Positions 1 to 8,896 of a stretch of DNA of 64,000 nt are shown one piece after another; the stretch's first letter is position 1, and each line of letters opens with the position of its first letter. Source of the DNA: Anabaena sp. WA102 (GTDB taxonomy: Bacteria > Cyanobacteriota > Cyanobacteriia > Cyanobacteriales > Nostocaceae); the NCBI RefSeq assembly GCF_001277295.1, contig NZ_CP011456.1, positions 1,984,001 through 2,048,000 on the forward strand, read 5' to 3'. The translations under genes were made by a program, and so were the position numbers. The notes beneath the pieces are model-generated. The model worked only from the letters and a program-made list of their open reading frames with translations, was not told the DNA's origin and made no database searches.

Positions 1-516
1 TCTGTTCCTGTAGATGTTCATGTTAATAATACCTATTTTGTTGTCGGACATTTCCATTATGTTCTCTATGGAACTGTAACTATGGGAATGTATGCCGCTA
101 TCTATCATTGGTTTCCTAAAATGACGGGCAGAATGTTCCACGAAGGTTGGGGCAAAATCCATTTTTGGTTAGCATTTATCGGCACAAATTTGAATTTCTT
201 ACCCATGCACCCTTTAGGTTTACAAGGGATGTTACGCCGGGCGGCTTCCTATGCACCTGAGTTAATTGGTTGGAATATTGTTGCTAGTTTGGGTTCTTTT
301 CTGTTAGGAATGTCTACTCTTCCTTTCATCTTCAATATGTTGATTTCTTGGATGGATGGGGAAAAAGCTCCTGCTAATCCTTGGAGAGCAATTGGTTTGG
401 AATGGACTGTTTCTTCTCCTCCTCCTGTTGAGAATTTTGAAGAAATTCCGATTGTTACTTGTGAGCCTTATGGTTATGGTAAGTCTGAATTAATGGCATC
501 TTCTGAACATGAGTAA
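1..516 (+). CDS. ctaD: Cytochrome c oxidase subunit I, C-terminal part (5' truncated by window)
   Basis: This is the C-terminal end of the haem-copper oxidase catalytic subunit, which reduces oxygen to water in the respiratory membrane. The frame is open from base 1, so the start lies outside the window. The visible part begins with the conserved segment HVNNTYFVVGHFHYVLYG, whose HFH histidines are haem ligands in this family. The last transmembrane helices follow (FWLAFIGTNLNFLPMHPLG, then LIGWNIVASLGSFLLGM). The tail ends with the usual WTVSSPPPVENFEEIP region and a short hydrophilic end. ctaE lies 184 bases downstream on the same strand, the normal cyanobacterial ctaCDE order. Confidence 0.95.
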   Translation, partial: SVPVDVHVNNTYFVVGHFHYVLYGTVTMGMYAAIYHWFPKMTGRMFHEGWGKIHFWLAFIGTNLNFLPMHPLGLQGMLRRAASYAPELIGWNIVASLGSFLLGMSTLPFIFNMLISWMDGEKAPANPWRAIGLEWTVSSPPPVENFEEIPIVTCEPYGYGKSELMASSEHE

Positions 517-566
517 TGGGTAATATAGCGATTCTATTTGATGTGTAAATTTGATTTTTTTTTATA

Positions 567-612
567 ACGAACCGCAGAGACGCAGAGGGCGCAGAGGAAG
601 AGAAGGAAGAGA
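567..612. repeat. Dispersed 'acgaaccgcagagacgcag' repeat
   Basis: A purine-rich short-period repeat in the gap between ctaD and ctaE. The same family, starting aacgaaccacagagacacag, recurs at about 47256, 49535, 52385, 52595, 52858 and 52988, and inverted near 57300 and 59130. It lies in non-coding DNA at every site seen here. Nothing else is obvious in this 184-base gap. Confidence 0.7.
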
Positions 613-700
613 ATTTTTTACGTCTTATTTAGAATCGCTATAGTTTTTCTCATTACTTTTTTCCTAATTACTAGTTTCCTAGTTTTGGAGTTTTTTAACA

Positions 701-1303
701 ATGGATAGTTCTGTTTCTCCTGATGATTTGGATCATGTTAGTCATGAGCATGGACATGATGAAGAAGGCAGTAAAATGTTTGGTTTTATTGTGTTTCTGT
801 TATCGGAAAGTGTCATTTTCTTGAGTTTCTTTGCTGGCTATATTATCTACAAAACTTCTGCTGTTAATTGGTTGCCGACTGGTGTTTCTGGTTTGGAAGT
901 TAAAGAACCTAGCATTAATACAGTTGTTTTAGTTGCTAGTAGTTTTGTGATTTTCTTTGCCGAAAAAGCTCTGGAAAGACATGATTTAAAGACTTATCGG
1001 CTGTTGTTGTTTTTAACAATGGCTATGGGTGGTTATTTCCTTTTTGGACAAGCTGTGGAATGGAGTCAATTAGAATTTGGCTTTACTTCTGGTACGTTTG
1101 GAGGAATGTTTTATCTCTTAACTGGTTTTCACGGTTTGCACGTTTTTACGGGTATTCTATTACAGTTAATTGTCTTGTTGCGTTCTTTCGTTCCTGGTAA
1201 TTTTGATAATGGTCATTTTGGCATAAATGCCACTTCTTTGTTTTGGCACTTTGTTGATGTTATCTGGATTATTTTGTTTCTACTTATCTACGTTTGGCAG
1301 TAG
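701..1303 (+). CDS. ctaE: Cytochrome c oxidase subunit III
   Basis: Subunit III of the aa3-type terminal oxidase, 200 residues, all helical and membrane-embedded. A histidine-rich N-terminus (about residues 12-20) is followed by the first helix with FGFIVFLLSESVIFLSFFAG, which carries the family's conserved glutamate. Further helices run to GFHGLHVFTGILLQL (about 142-156) and the C-terminal WHFVDVIWIILFLLIYVWQ, both hallmarks of the family. The length matches the short bacterial form. The ATG is preceded by a ggag ribosome-binding site about 11 bases upstream. It follows ctaD and is the last gene of this operon in the window. Confidence 0.95.
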   Translation: MDSSVSPDDLDHVSHEHGHDEEGSKMFGFIVFLLSESVIFLSFFAGYIIYKTSAVNWLPTGVSGLEVKEPSINTVVLVASSFVIFFAEKALERHDLKTYRLLLFLTMAMGGYFLFGQAVEWSQLEFGFTSGTFGGMFYLLTGFHGLHVFTGILLQLIVLLRSFVPGNFDNGHFGINATSLFWHFVDVIWIILFLLIYVWQ

Positions 1304-1353
1304 GTATTTTAGTAGTAAAAAATCAATAAATTATGTAGGGGTTTAGCAATGCT

Positions 1354-1548
1354 CATTGGTGTCAACTTAAGCTCAAATCCCTACCACATCTCGTTCCTAG
1401 TCTCTGACTAGGAATGCAGTTGATGAGGCTCTGCCTCTAATATTATTGAAGGCAGAGCCTTCTAGAATTCATTCCCAGTCTCTGACTGGGAATGAGATGA
1501 CTTGAGTTCTTTGCGGGATAGAGGTTTTACGTTAAGTTGACACCAATG
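1354..1548. repeat. Fold-back (MITE-like) palindromic element
   Basis: The gap 1304-1846 holds one structured element. Its outer arms are exact inverted repeats of 17 bases: cattggtgtcaacttaa at 1354 and its complement at 1532-1548. Inside are two further hairpins built on tagtctctgacta and ccagtctctgactgg, and an inverted pair around aggctctgcct/aggcagagcct. The whole unit can fold on itself. I see no transposase and no clear target duplication. The rest of the gap up to aroE is AT-rich with nothing recognisable. Confidence 0.6.
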
Positions 1549-1846
1549 AAGCTCTTGCTTTACCCTTATTCATGTAATTATATAATTATCCTAACATTAT
1601 CTATCAAATCTTTTTTCAATGCTAACCTACTTAATTTGATTCCAGAGTCTGTATTTATAAATCATTTGCTGATTTTGAAAATTTGCTATTTTGAGCTAAT
1701 TAAAATAAGTAATACTCTCGGTGGGTTAGCAACAACATAACCCACCATTAATAACACCAAGTTACAACCAAAAAACCCTATATCTGTTCACATCATCTCA
1801 CCCAACCATCACCAACTGTGATAGATACATCCAAGCTTAATTTCTG

Positions 1847-2710
1847 CTATATCCCCAGGTGATTTTGCAATGCTTGACGCATTTCATTGACGGGAACAGT
1901 ATCTTGTTGCAACCAGATTTTTAAGGCTGCTGCACCCTGTTGGACTAGCATTTCTAAACCATCAATAATAATTGCTCCTTGTTTTTCGGCTAGATGCAAA
2001 AATTTTGTGGGTTTAGGGGTGTAAATTAAATCATAGACAATGGCATCAGGCAAATAACTAATTTCTTGGCTACTCAATGGCGATTCTTCAATATGGGGAT
2101 ACATTCCTATAGGGGTCGTATTTACTAATAAGTTAGCTTGATGAAGTAGGTTTGGTAATTCTGTCCATTCATGCACCTGAAATTTATCTGCAAAGGGTGA
2201 ATTTTGCCAACTTTGATGAAATGCCTGTAATTTCTGTAAATTCCGCCCGACAACATGAATTTCTGCCAAACCGAGTTGAATACAACCAGCAACAACAGCC
2301 CTCGCTGCACCACCATTTCCTAAAATTACCGCTCTTTTCTGACTCCAATCTTGATGATATGTTGTTTGTAATGGGGCAATAAATCCTTCCACGTCTGTAT
2401 TTGTCCCCACCCATTTATCACCTTGACGAGTGACAGTGTTCACTGCACCGATAGCTTGGGCGATAGGGGAAATTTCCGATAATAACGGTAATATTGCTTG
2501 TTTATGGGGAATTGTAATGCTAAACCCTACCATACCAATACTAGCAAACCCGGCGATCGCTCTCTCCAAATTCTCCGGTGCAATGGGAAAAGGCAAATAC
2601 ACATAATCTAATCCCAGTTTAGTTAAAGCCGCATTGTGCATCAATGGTGACAGAGAATGTGACACAGGATGTCCAATAACTCCCAAAAGTTGTGTTTTTC
2701 CAGTAATCAT
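1847..2710 (-). CDS. aroE: Shikimate dehydrogenase
   Basis: NADP-dependent shikimate dehydrogenase, the fourth step of the chorismate pathway, 287 residues as expected for monofunctional AroE. The substrate-binding start VIGHPVSHSLSPLMHNAAL (about residues 11-29) is present. The catalytic lysine sits in FSITIPHKQAI (about 63-73). The Rossmann glycine loop reads GNGGAARAV (about 131-139), and the conserved DLIYTPKPTKFL lies near the C-terminus. It stands alone, divergent from the hydrolase gene at 2809; the 98 bases between them must hold both promoters. No truncation is seen. Confidence 0.95.
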   Translation of the reverse strand: MITGKTQLLGVIGHPVSHSLSPLMHNAALTKLGLDYVYLPFPIAPENLERAIAGFASIGMVGFSITIPHKQAILPLLSEISPIAQAIGAVNTVTRQGDKWVGTNTDVEGFIAPLQTTYHQDWSQKRAVILGNGGAARAVVAGCIQLGLAEIHVVGRNLQKLQAFHQSWQNSPFADKFQVHEWTELPNLLHQANLLVNTTPIGMYPHIEESPLSSQEISYLPDAIVYDLIYTPKPTKFLHLAEKQGAIIIDGLEMLVQQGAAALKIWLQQDTVPVNEMRQALQNHLGI

Positions 2711-2808
2711 TTTTATTTTTATTAGTTGTCAATTGTTAGTGGTCAGTTGTCCGTTGTTAAATAATTTAATTTACAATTATTCACAGTAACTTAATATTTC
2801 TTCGCAAT

Positions 2809-3711
2809 ATGCAAACAAGTACCACTCCTTCTACAAATCCGATTCCTGGTCAATATTGGCAATGGCGCGGACACAACGTATACTATGTCCAAGCAGGAGC
2901 AGCACAAACCCAACGTCCACCCTTGCTATTGGTACATGGTTTTGGTGCTTCCACAGACCATTGGCGCAAGAATATCACAGAATTGAGTGCAGATTTCCAA
3001 GTATTTGCCATTGACCTCTTAGGATTTGGGCGTTCCGCAAAACCTAATTTACAGTATAGCGGTGACTTGTGGCGCGACCAACTCCATGATTTTATTAGTG
3101 AAATTATTGGTCAAAAGACCATTTTAGCAGGTAATTCTTTAGGTGGTTACGCTTGTTTATGCGTTGCTTCCCAACGTCCTGACAGTGCGGCAGGTGTAGT
3201 ATTACTGAATAGTGCAGGTCCATTTTCCCAACCGGAAAATCAAATTCAACCTTCTATAAATCCTCTGCAAAAACTTCTAGGAAAAACTGTTACATGGTTT
3301 TTTAAACAACGTTTAGCGCAATCTTTGTTATTTCAATATACCCGCCAAAAGTGGGTAATTCGCCGAACATTAGAAAAAGTTTATCTTGATAAAACGGCAA
3401 TTACAGATCAATTAGTAGCAGAAATTCAGCGTCCGGCTTTTGATAAAGGGGCGTTAGATGTATTTGTTTCTGTTTTTAGCAGTCCTCAAGGTCCGAAAGT
3501 TGACATCTTACTCAAACAATTAACTTCTCCTTTATTGTTATTATGGGGAGAAGCAGATCCTTGGATGAAAGCGCGAGAACGTTCACAAAAGTTTCATGAA
3601 TATTATCCCCAATTAACAGAATATTTTCTCACAGCCGGTCATTGTCCCCATGACGAAATTCCTGAACAAGTAAATTCACATTTACGTGATTGGGTAATTA
3701 ATTTGAGTTAA
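2809..3711 (+). CDS. Alpha/beta-fold hydrolase
   Basis: A 300-residue soluble alpha/beta hydrolase. The oxyanion-hole strand LLLVHGFGAS (about 39-48) is followed by the nucleophile elbow AGNSLGGYA with Ser110. The acid is likely in LLLLWGEADPW and the catalytic histidine in TAGHCPHDE near the C-terminus, so the triad is complete. The substrate cannot be read from sequence; close cyanobacterial relatives are usually annotated only as alpha/beta hydrolases. It is divergent from aroE and ends just before the hairpin at 3721. The start ATG fits the first conserved block, with no signal peptide. Confidence 0.85.
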   Translation: MQTSTTPSTNPIPGQYWQWRGHNVYYVQAGAAQTQRPPLLLVHGFGASTDHWRKNITELSADFQVFAIDLLGFGRSAKPNLQYSGDLWRDQLHDFISEIIGQKTILAGNSLGGYACLCVASQRPDSAAGVVLLNSAGPFSQPENQIQPSINPLQKLLGKTVTWFFKQRLAQSLLFQYTRQKWVIRRTLEKVYLDKTAITDQLVAEIQRPAFDKGALDVFVSVFSSPQGPKVDILLKQLTSPLLLLWGEADPWMKARERSQKFHEYYPQLTEYFLTAGHCPHDEIPEQVNSHLRDWVINLS

Positions 3712-3720
3712 AAATAAAAT

Positions 3721-3742
3721 GGGCGGGCAAGATGCCCACCCC
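3721..3742. terminator. GC-rich hairpin after the hydrolase gene
   Basis: Just after the hydrolase stop codon is a hairpin with arms gggcggGCA and TGCccaccc around a short loop. No long T tract follows, so it may be a dispersed palindrome acting as a terminator rather than a classical Rho-independent signal. Confidence 0.5.
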
Positions 3743-3918
3743 ATAATATTCTAATTATGACTTTATCCAAGTGACATCTTATTTAAGGCATATTTATTTA
3801 GTCATAAATTGGTAAGAACAGATTTTGATAATTACCTCTTTAGACTCACGTATATAAATCGAAAAACCTTAACACTAAAAATATCACTAATGTTTATAAA
3901 ACTAGAATTCTAGAAATA

Positions 3919-4380
3919 ATGACACAATCTTTAGACACAAAACCACAAGTGCAGGAATTGCGTAAATTGCTTGAAGGTCTTGAATGTGGGATGTTAACCA
4001 CAATTGATGATGATGGCAGTTTACATAGTCGTCCCATGTCAATGTGGAATGAAATTGATAATGATGCCACACTCTGGTTTTTTACCCCAGCTAATTCCCA
4101 TAAAGTCGTAGAAATTCAACATCATCAACAGGTGAATGTGAGTTTTTCCGCACCTAATCAAGAACGATTTGTTTCCATATTAGGAACAGCCCAGTTAACA
4201 AGAGAACGTCAGGAAATTCAATCAAAATGGCAGCCAGGATTAGAAGTTTGGTTTCCTAAAGGCATAGATGAACCCAATATTGCTTTATTAAAAATAAAAG
4301 TTAATAAAGTAGATTATTGGGAAAGTTCATCTAGTTTTATGCCGCAAACTATTAGTTTTTTGGAACTCTCACATCGTTAA
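3919..4380 (+). CDS. Pyridoxamine 5'-phosphate oxidase-like FMN-binding protein (general stress protein 26 type)
   Basis: A 153-residue protein with the split-barrel fold of PNPOx-like flavoproteins. Visible family marks are MLTTIDDDGSLHSRPMSMW (about 25-43), where the strand and the RPM segment contact flavin phosphate, and LWFFTPANSHKVVEI, which is typical of the Gsp26/YdaG group. These proteins bind FMN or a deazaflavin and reduce unknown substrates, often in stress responses; the actual substrate is not known here. It stands alone, with a strong palindromic terminator directly after the stop codon. Confidence 0.85.
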   Translation: MTQSLDTKPQVQELRKLLEGLECGMLTTIDDDGSLHSRPMSMWNEIDNDATLWFFTPANSHKVVEIQHHQQVNVSFSAPNQERFVSILGTAQLTRERQEIQSKWQPGLEVWFPKGIDEPNIALLKIKVNKVDYWESSSSFMPQTISFLELSHR

Positions 4381-4413
4381 ATATCCCCGACTTCTTGAAG
4401 AAGTCGGGGATAT
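4381..4413. terminator. Bidirectional palindromic terminator
   Basis: A perfect 16-base-arm palindrome (atatccccgacttctt, one-base centre, then its complement) lies between the convergent genes at 3919-4380 (+) and ilvA (-). Its position and perfect symmetry fit a terminator working in both directions. The same ccccgacttctt palindrome is common in this group of genomes, to my knowledge. Confidence 0.75.
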
Positions 4414-4420
4414 ATCAAAA

Positions 4421-5932
4421 TTATCCTAAAAATAACTTATATGCCGGATTATCGCTTTCATGCCAATAGTGATAACCAAGATTATCTAAAAATGATTGCC
4501 ATTCTGCTGTTTCATGGGGAGGAACTTGCATTCCTACCACAATTCGTCCATAGTCTGCGCCATTATTGCGATAATGAAATAAGCTAATGTTCCAATCAGG
4601 AGACATAGAAGTTACAAACTGCATTAATGCCCCTGGACGTTCGGAAAATTCAAAGCGATAAAGGAGTTCATTTTCTGCAAGAGGAGAATGTCCTCCTACC
4701 ATGTGACGTAAATGCAGTTTGGTTAATTCATCATCTGTTAAATCTATGGTTTTTAAACCGTGAGATTCAAAATTTTCGACCATTTTCGCAGCGTCAGCAC
4801 GATTTTCTATTTGCACACCTACGAAAATATGCGCTTCTTTTTCATCGGCAATGCGATAGTTAAATTCTGTCAGGTTGCGTTTACCAATACAGTCACAAAA
4901 CTTTCTTAAACTACCCCTTTCTTCGGGAATTCTGACTGCAAAAATAGCTTCTCGACGTTCGCCAAATTCTGCCCGTTCTGCCACAAAACGTAAACGGTCA
5001 AAATTCATGTTAGCACCACAAGCAACGGCGATGAGGGTTTGATTTTGAATTTGTTCTCGTTCTGCATAGAGTTTTGCACCAGCGATCGCTAACGCCCCCG
5101 CAGGTTCTAAAATAGAGCGAGTATCCTCAAACACATCTTTAATTGCCGCACAGGTAGCATCTGTATCCACTAAAATAATTTCATCCACATATTGTTGACA
5201 TAGCCGAAAGGTTTCTTCTCCCACTTCCCGTACCGCTACACCGTCCGCAAATAAACCCACCTGAGACAATCGTACCCGTTCGCCAGCTTGCAATGATTGA
5301 TACATGGCGTTAGCATCTACAGGTTCAACACCAATAATTTTAATATCAGGACGCAACCGTTTAACATAAGCTGCAACCCCGGAAATTAAGCCACCACCAC
5401 CAATAGCCACAAAAATAGCGTGAATAGGTTGCTGATATTGGCGCAGGATTTCCATACCAATTGTTCCCTGACCAGCGATAACATCAGGATCATCAAATGG
5501 ATGTATAAAAGTCAACCCCTTTTCTGCTTCTAATTGTCGGGCGTGGGCGTAAGCATCATCATAATTATTGCCATGTAATACAACTTCTCCTCCCCGGGCT
5601 TTGACAGCATTGATTTTCACCTGGGGCGTAATTACGGGCATAACAATGATGGCTTTTGTTCCTAAACGACTGGCAGCTAAAGCCACACCTTGGGCATGAT
5701 TCCCCGCAGAAGCCGCAATGACACCCTGTTTAAGTAGGTCTGGTGTGAGATTGACCATTTTGTTATATGCACCCCGCAGTTTGAAGGAGAAAACCGATTG
5801 CATATCTTCCCGTTTGAGGAGGAGTTTGTTATGAATGCGGTTGGAAAGATTTGGGGCATATTCCAATGGTGTTTCTTGGGCTACATCATAGACGCGGGCG
5901 GTGAGGATTTGTACCAGGTAGTCGCAATACAT
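4421..5932 (-). CDS. ilvA: Threonine ammonia-lyase, biosynthetic
   Basis: PLP-dependent threonine deaminase producing 2-oxobutanoate, the entry to isoleucine synthesis. With the start at 5932 the protein has 503 residues, like the long allosteric IlvA of E. coli. The PLP lysine is Lys51 in SFKLRGAYN; SAGNHAQG (about 75-82) and the glycine loop VAIGGGGLISG follow. From about residue 330 two ACT-like regulatory halves are seen (REAIFAVRIPEERGSLRKF, and YRFEFSERPGALMQF), which bind isoleucine or valine in the family. The frame is open upstream to 6184, but those residues do not look like IlvA and overlap cysA, so the ATG in front of YCDYLVQ is preferred. Confidence 0.93.
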   Translation of the reverse strand: MYCDYLVQILTARVYDVAQETPLEYAPNLSNRIHNKLLLKREDMQSVFSFKLRGAYNKMVNLTPDLLKQGVIAASAGNHAQGVALAASRLGTKAIIVMPVITPQVKINAVKARGGEVVLHGNNYDDAYAHARQLEAEKGLTFIHPFDDPDVIAGQGTIGMEILRQYQQPIHAIFVAIGGGGLISGVAAYVKRLRPDIKIIGVEPVDANAMYQSLQAGERVRLSQVGLFADGVAVREVGEETFRLCQQYVDEIILVDTDATCAAIKDVFEDTRSILEPAGALAIAGAKLYAEREQIQNQTLIAVACGANMNFDRLRFVAERAEFGERREAIFAVRIPEERGSLRKFCDCIGKRNLTEFNYRIADEKEAHIFVGVQIENRADAAKMVENFESHGLKTIDLTDDELTKLHLRHMVGGHSPLAENELLYRFEFSERPGALMQFVTSMSPDWNISLFHYRNNGADYGRIVVGMQVPPHETAEWQSFLDNLGYHYWHESDNPAYKLFLG

Positions 5933-6136
5933 ATCAAGGGGGGGATTGGGGTTGGTTGTTAATTCTACCGCTTGTTGGGTCTTTGGGGTAATGGTTTTGA
6001 GTATGAAATACTGTTTGGTTAAATGTGAACTTAATTCATGAATTTTAATGATACAACTGCCAATATTTATGATATAAATATAAAGTACGGTATTCCTACT
6101 TAAAAACCGTAGATTATTTGCAGAGGTGTAGCACCA

Positions 6137-7153
6137 GTGGGCATAGTAGTTGAAAACGTCTCTAAACAATTTGGTAGTTTCCAAGCGGTTGAACAGGTAA
6201 ACCTGGAAATTCAGAGTGGTTCGCTGGTGGCTTTACTTGGTCCATCGGGATCTGGTAAGTCTACCTTGTTGCGGTTAATCTCTGGTTTAGAAATACCAGA
6301 TACAGGTAAAATCATTTTAACGGGCAAAGATGCCACTTTTCAAAGTGTCCAAGAAAGAAATATTGGCTTTGTGTTTCAGCACTATGCCCTATTTAAACAT
6401 TTAACTGTCCGTAAAAATATCGCCTTTGGCTTAGAAATTCGTAAAGCCCCCAAAAAGAAAATTGCGGGAAAAGTAGAACAGTTACTAGAACTGGTACAAT
6501 TAGGTGGATTAGGCGATCGCTATCCTTCCCAACTTTCCGGCGGACAAAGACAACGGGTAGCCCTAGCTAGAGCTTTGGCTGTAGAACCCAACGTCCTCTT
6601 ATTAGATGAACCATTTGGAGCGCTTGATGCCAAAGTTCGTAAAGACTTACGAGCTTGGTTACGTCGTCTCCATGACGAAGTTCATGTCACCACAGTTTTC
6701 GTCACCCATGACCAAGAAGAAGCAATGGAAGTTTCTGATGAAATTGTCGTCATGAATAAAGGCAAAGTAGAACAGGTAGGAACACCCGCACAAATTTATG
6801 ATCATCCCGCATCTGCATTTGTGATGAGCTTTATTGGTCCTGTAAATGTATTACCCAGTTCTGCAAAAATCTTCCAAAGTAGTGGTTTTGAATCAACAAA
6901 CCCAGAAACATTTTTGCGTCCCCAAGATATCATCATTGAAACAGTTGGTAATGGCACAACAGCACAAGCTACTGTCAGCAGAATCATTCATTTAGGCTGG
7001 GAAATTCAAGTTGAATTAACCTTAGATGATGGACAAATGATGACAGCCCACTTAACACGGGAACGGTTCGATGAATTAAAATTAGAACCACAAAAAAAGG
7101 TTTATGTTAAACCGAAAGATGCGAAATCTTTTCCACTTTATTATTCAATTTAG
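6137..7153 (+). CDS. cysA: Sulfate/thiosulfate ABC transporter ATP-binding protein
   Basis: The ATPase subunit of the sulfate importer, 338 residues. Walker A is GPSGSGKST (35-43), the Q-loop FVFQHYALFKHLT, the signature LSGGQRQRVALARAL (133-147) and Walker B LLLDEPFGALD (154-164), then VTHDQEEAMEV. The C-terminal regulatory domain (from about 240, with FLRPQDIII) is the CysA/TOBE type. The start is a GTG with gaggtg about 8 bases upstream. No permease or binding-protein gene adjoins, so it works with subunits encoded elsewhere. It is divergent from ilvA and the intervening 204 bases must hold both promoters. Confidence 0.9.
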   Translation: MGIVVENVSKQFGSFQAVEQVNLEIQSGSLVALLGPSGSGKSTLLRLISGLEIPDTGKIILTGKDATFQSVQERNIGFVFQHYALFKHLTVRKNIAFGLEIRKAPKKKIAGKVEQLLELVQLGGLGDRYPSQLSGGQRQRVALARALAVEPNVLLLDEPFGALDAKVRKDLRAWLRRLHDEVHVTTVFVTHDQEEAMEVSDEIVVMNKGKVEQVGTPAQIYDHPASAFVMSFIGPVNVLPSSAKIFQSSGFESTNPETFLRPQDIIIETVGNGTTAQATVSRIIHLGWEIQVELTLDDGQMMTAHLTRERFDELKLEPQKKVYVKPKDAKSFPLYYSI

Positions 7154-7154
7154 G

Positions 7155-7382
7155 GAAGAGGCAAGAGGCAAGAGGCAAGAGGCAAGAGGCAAGAGGCAAG
7201 AGGCAAGAGGCAAGAGGGAACAGGCAAGAGGGAACAGGCAAGAGGGAACAGGCAAGAGGCAAGAGGCAAGAGGGAACAGGCAAGAGGGAACAGGCAAGAG
7301 GCAAGAGGCAAGAGGGAACAGGGGAAATTTTTCCCCCCTTACCAATGAAATGACAACTGACTAATGACTAATGACTAATGAC
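7155..7382. repeat. Heptameric short tandem repeats
   Basis: Directly after cysA lies a tandem array of the 7-mer gaggcaa (about 20 units, with interspersed gggaaca variants) up to about 7322. A second short array of aatgact follows, up to 7381. Such heptamer arrays are a known feature of heterocystous cyanobacteria. Open frames across it on both strands are artefacts of the 7-base period. Confidence 0.9.
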
Positions 7383-7385
7383 CAA

Positions 7386-8381
7386 TTAAATTAGAGATTT
7401 TGCTTTTTCAGATTCTTTTCCTAATCCTACCAACTCATAGCTAAGATCCCACATCCGCTTACCTTTTTCGTCATCTCTTGCTTGGGGGGAAACTTTTTGC
7501 ACAAAAGATGTTCTACCTTCTTTTTGACGATTTCCCCAACTCCAATAAATACCAGATTGTTTGTATTCAGAATCAGCAACCACCATTGCCACCCGCTCTC
7601 CTGATAATTCCTCAGTCACAAATCCCCCAGTGATATACTTTTGGAAAAGGGGGAAAATTTTCTGGAATAACGGATAGTGATTGCGGAATAAAGCCGTAGT
7701 TGCCACACAACCAGGATAGAGAGAACTAAAAGTAATTCCAGTAGATTCATGAAAACGGTTATGTAGTTCGCGCATCGTCAGAACATTACATACCTTACTA
7801 TCTTTGTAGGCTTTGACTGGTTCAAATTCCTTACCGTTAATCATGCAAATGGGATTTTGGAAACCTGCGGCAAAACCTTCAAAATTACCCAAATCTGGAC
7901 GAGGAGGAATTTTTCCACCTAATTCATCTGGGTTGTGGGTAACAGTACCCAAAATTACCAATCGTTTATCAGTCGCAGGTGATTTTTGCAAATCTGCCAA
8001 CATCAAATTACAGAGGAGAAAATGTCCTAAGTGATTTGTGGTAACGGTTAATTCATATCCTTCAGGAGAAAATAAAGGTTCTTTAATTAAAGGCATATAA
8101 ATGGCAGCGTTGCAAACCAAAGCTTCTACGGTTCTGCCACTGGCTCGGAAATTATTTACAAATTGTCGAACGCTTTCTAAAGAGCCTAAATCAATTTGCA
8201 TGAGTGTGTAGCTATTTGTGGGGATTCCCACACTTTGAGCAGCTTTTTCAGCTTTAATTAAATCACGACAAGCCATAATAACGTGCCAGTTTCCTTTATC
8301 TACGAGAGCTTTTGCTGCTTGCAAACCAACTCCCGAAGAAGCACCTGTAATGATTGCCGTTGACTTACGATTTTGTTCCAT
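7386..8381 (-). CDS. por: Light-dependent protochlorophyllide reductase
   Basis: A short-chain dehydrogenase that uses light and NADPH to reduce protochlorophyllide to chlorophyllide, the penultimate stage of chlorophyll a synthesis. It has 331 residues, typical for cyanobacterial POR. The nucleotide loop is TGASSGVGLQAAKAL (about 13-27). The catalytic Tyr and Lys lie in VKAYKDSKVCN. The POR-specific C-terminus is present (GIYWSWGNRQKEGRTSFVQ, then MWDLSYELVGL). It is a single gene in the minus direction, with a long upstream gap that should hold its promoter. Confidence 0.93.
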   Translation of the reverse strand: MEQNRKSTAIITGASSGVGLQAAKALVDKGNWHVIMACRDLIKAEKAAQSVGIPTNSYTLMQIDLGSLESVRQFVNNFRASGRTVEALVCNAAIYMPLIKEPLFSPEGYELTVTTNHLGHFLLCNLMLADLQKSPATDKRLVILGTVTHNPDELGGKIPPRPDLGNFEGFAAGFQNPICMINGKEFEPVKAYKDSKVCNVLTMRELHNRFHESTGITFSSLYPGCVATTALFRNHYPLFQKIFPLFQKYITGGFVTEELSGERVAMVVADSEYKQSGIYWSWGNRQKEGRTSFVQKVSPQARDDEKGKRMWDLSYELVGLGKESEKAKSLI

Positions 8382-8896
8382 TTGTTCAGACTCCTTTGAT
8401 GATAGTTTAATTACAAAACAGTCTACATGATCTCATGATCTCATGGTTTTAAAGGTTCTTGAGATTGAAATTATTAACCCACTAAATCCTTGATAAAAGT
8501 TTCAGTCCCCTTGCGGGGATTAAATATACTAAACATAGCTAAAAATAGACCTTGACAAGACGAGAAGAGCCATATATATGTAATATTTAGCTTTTGCTTT
8601 ACCCATACCTATAGAATCAAATGATTAAGTCATTTTGAGCATATCCCAATCTGACAGAACAGGGATATCCTCTTTTTCTTAGGTTTTAGGTAGGTCAATA
8701 AATATGAATATGCGATCGCCTGCTTTTAAGCCTTCTAAAACCTAAGTTTTGTTATCAATATTCGCGCCAATTATGATAAAACTCACGAAGAATTGTTAGA
8801 GACGGGAGGATGTTATGCTAAGTTATTTTTGTTATAAGCAGCCTGATACCAGTAGTTGGCAAGGGGAGCAGAGAGCGGGTGGGGGATACCGAGTGA
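8382..8896. other. Intergenic region upstream of por, with a CRISPR-repeat-like fragment
   Basis: These 515 bases contain no convincing gene. They should hold the por promoter. At 8499-8525 lies gtttcagtccccttgcgggg followed by attaaat, which resembles the 5' part of a cyanobacterial CRISPR repeat, but it occurs once with no second copy or spacer. There is also a HIP1-type gcgatcgc near 8715. Confidence 0.5.

Noticed and set aside
1537..1740. A 67-codon open frame
   Set aside because: It starts inside the arm of the fold-back element and has no family likeness.
5933..6184. An 84-residue N-terminal extension of IlvA
   Set aside because: The residues do not resemble IlvA, they overlap the start of cysA on the other strand, and the family begins at the ATG at 5932.
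7104..7364. Overlapping open frames of 65-86 codons on both strands after cysA
   Set aside because: They are translations of a 7-base tandem repeat, which has no stops in several frames; no ribosome-binding site or protein character.
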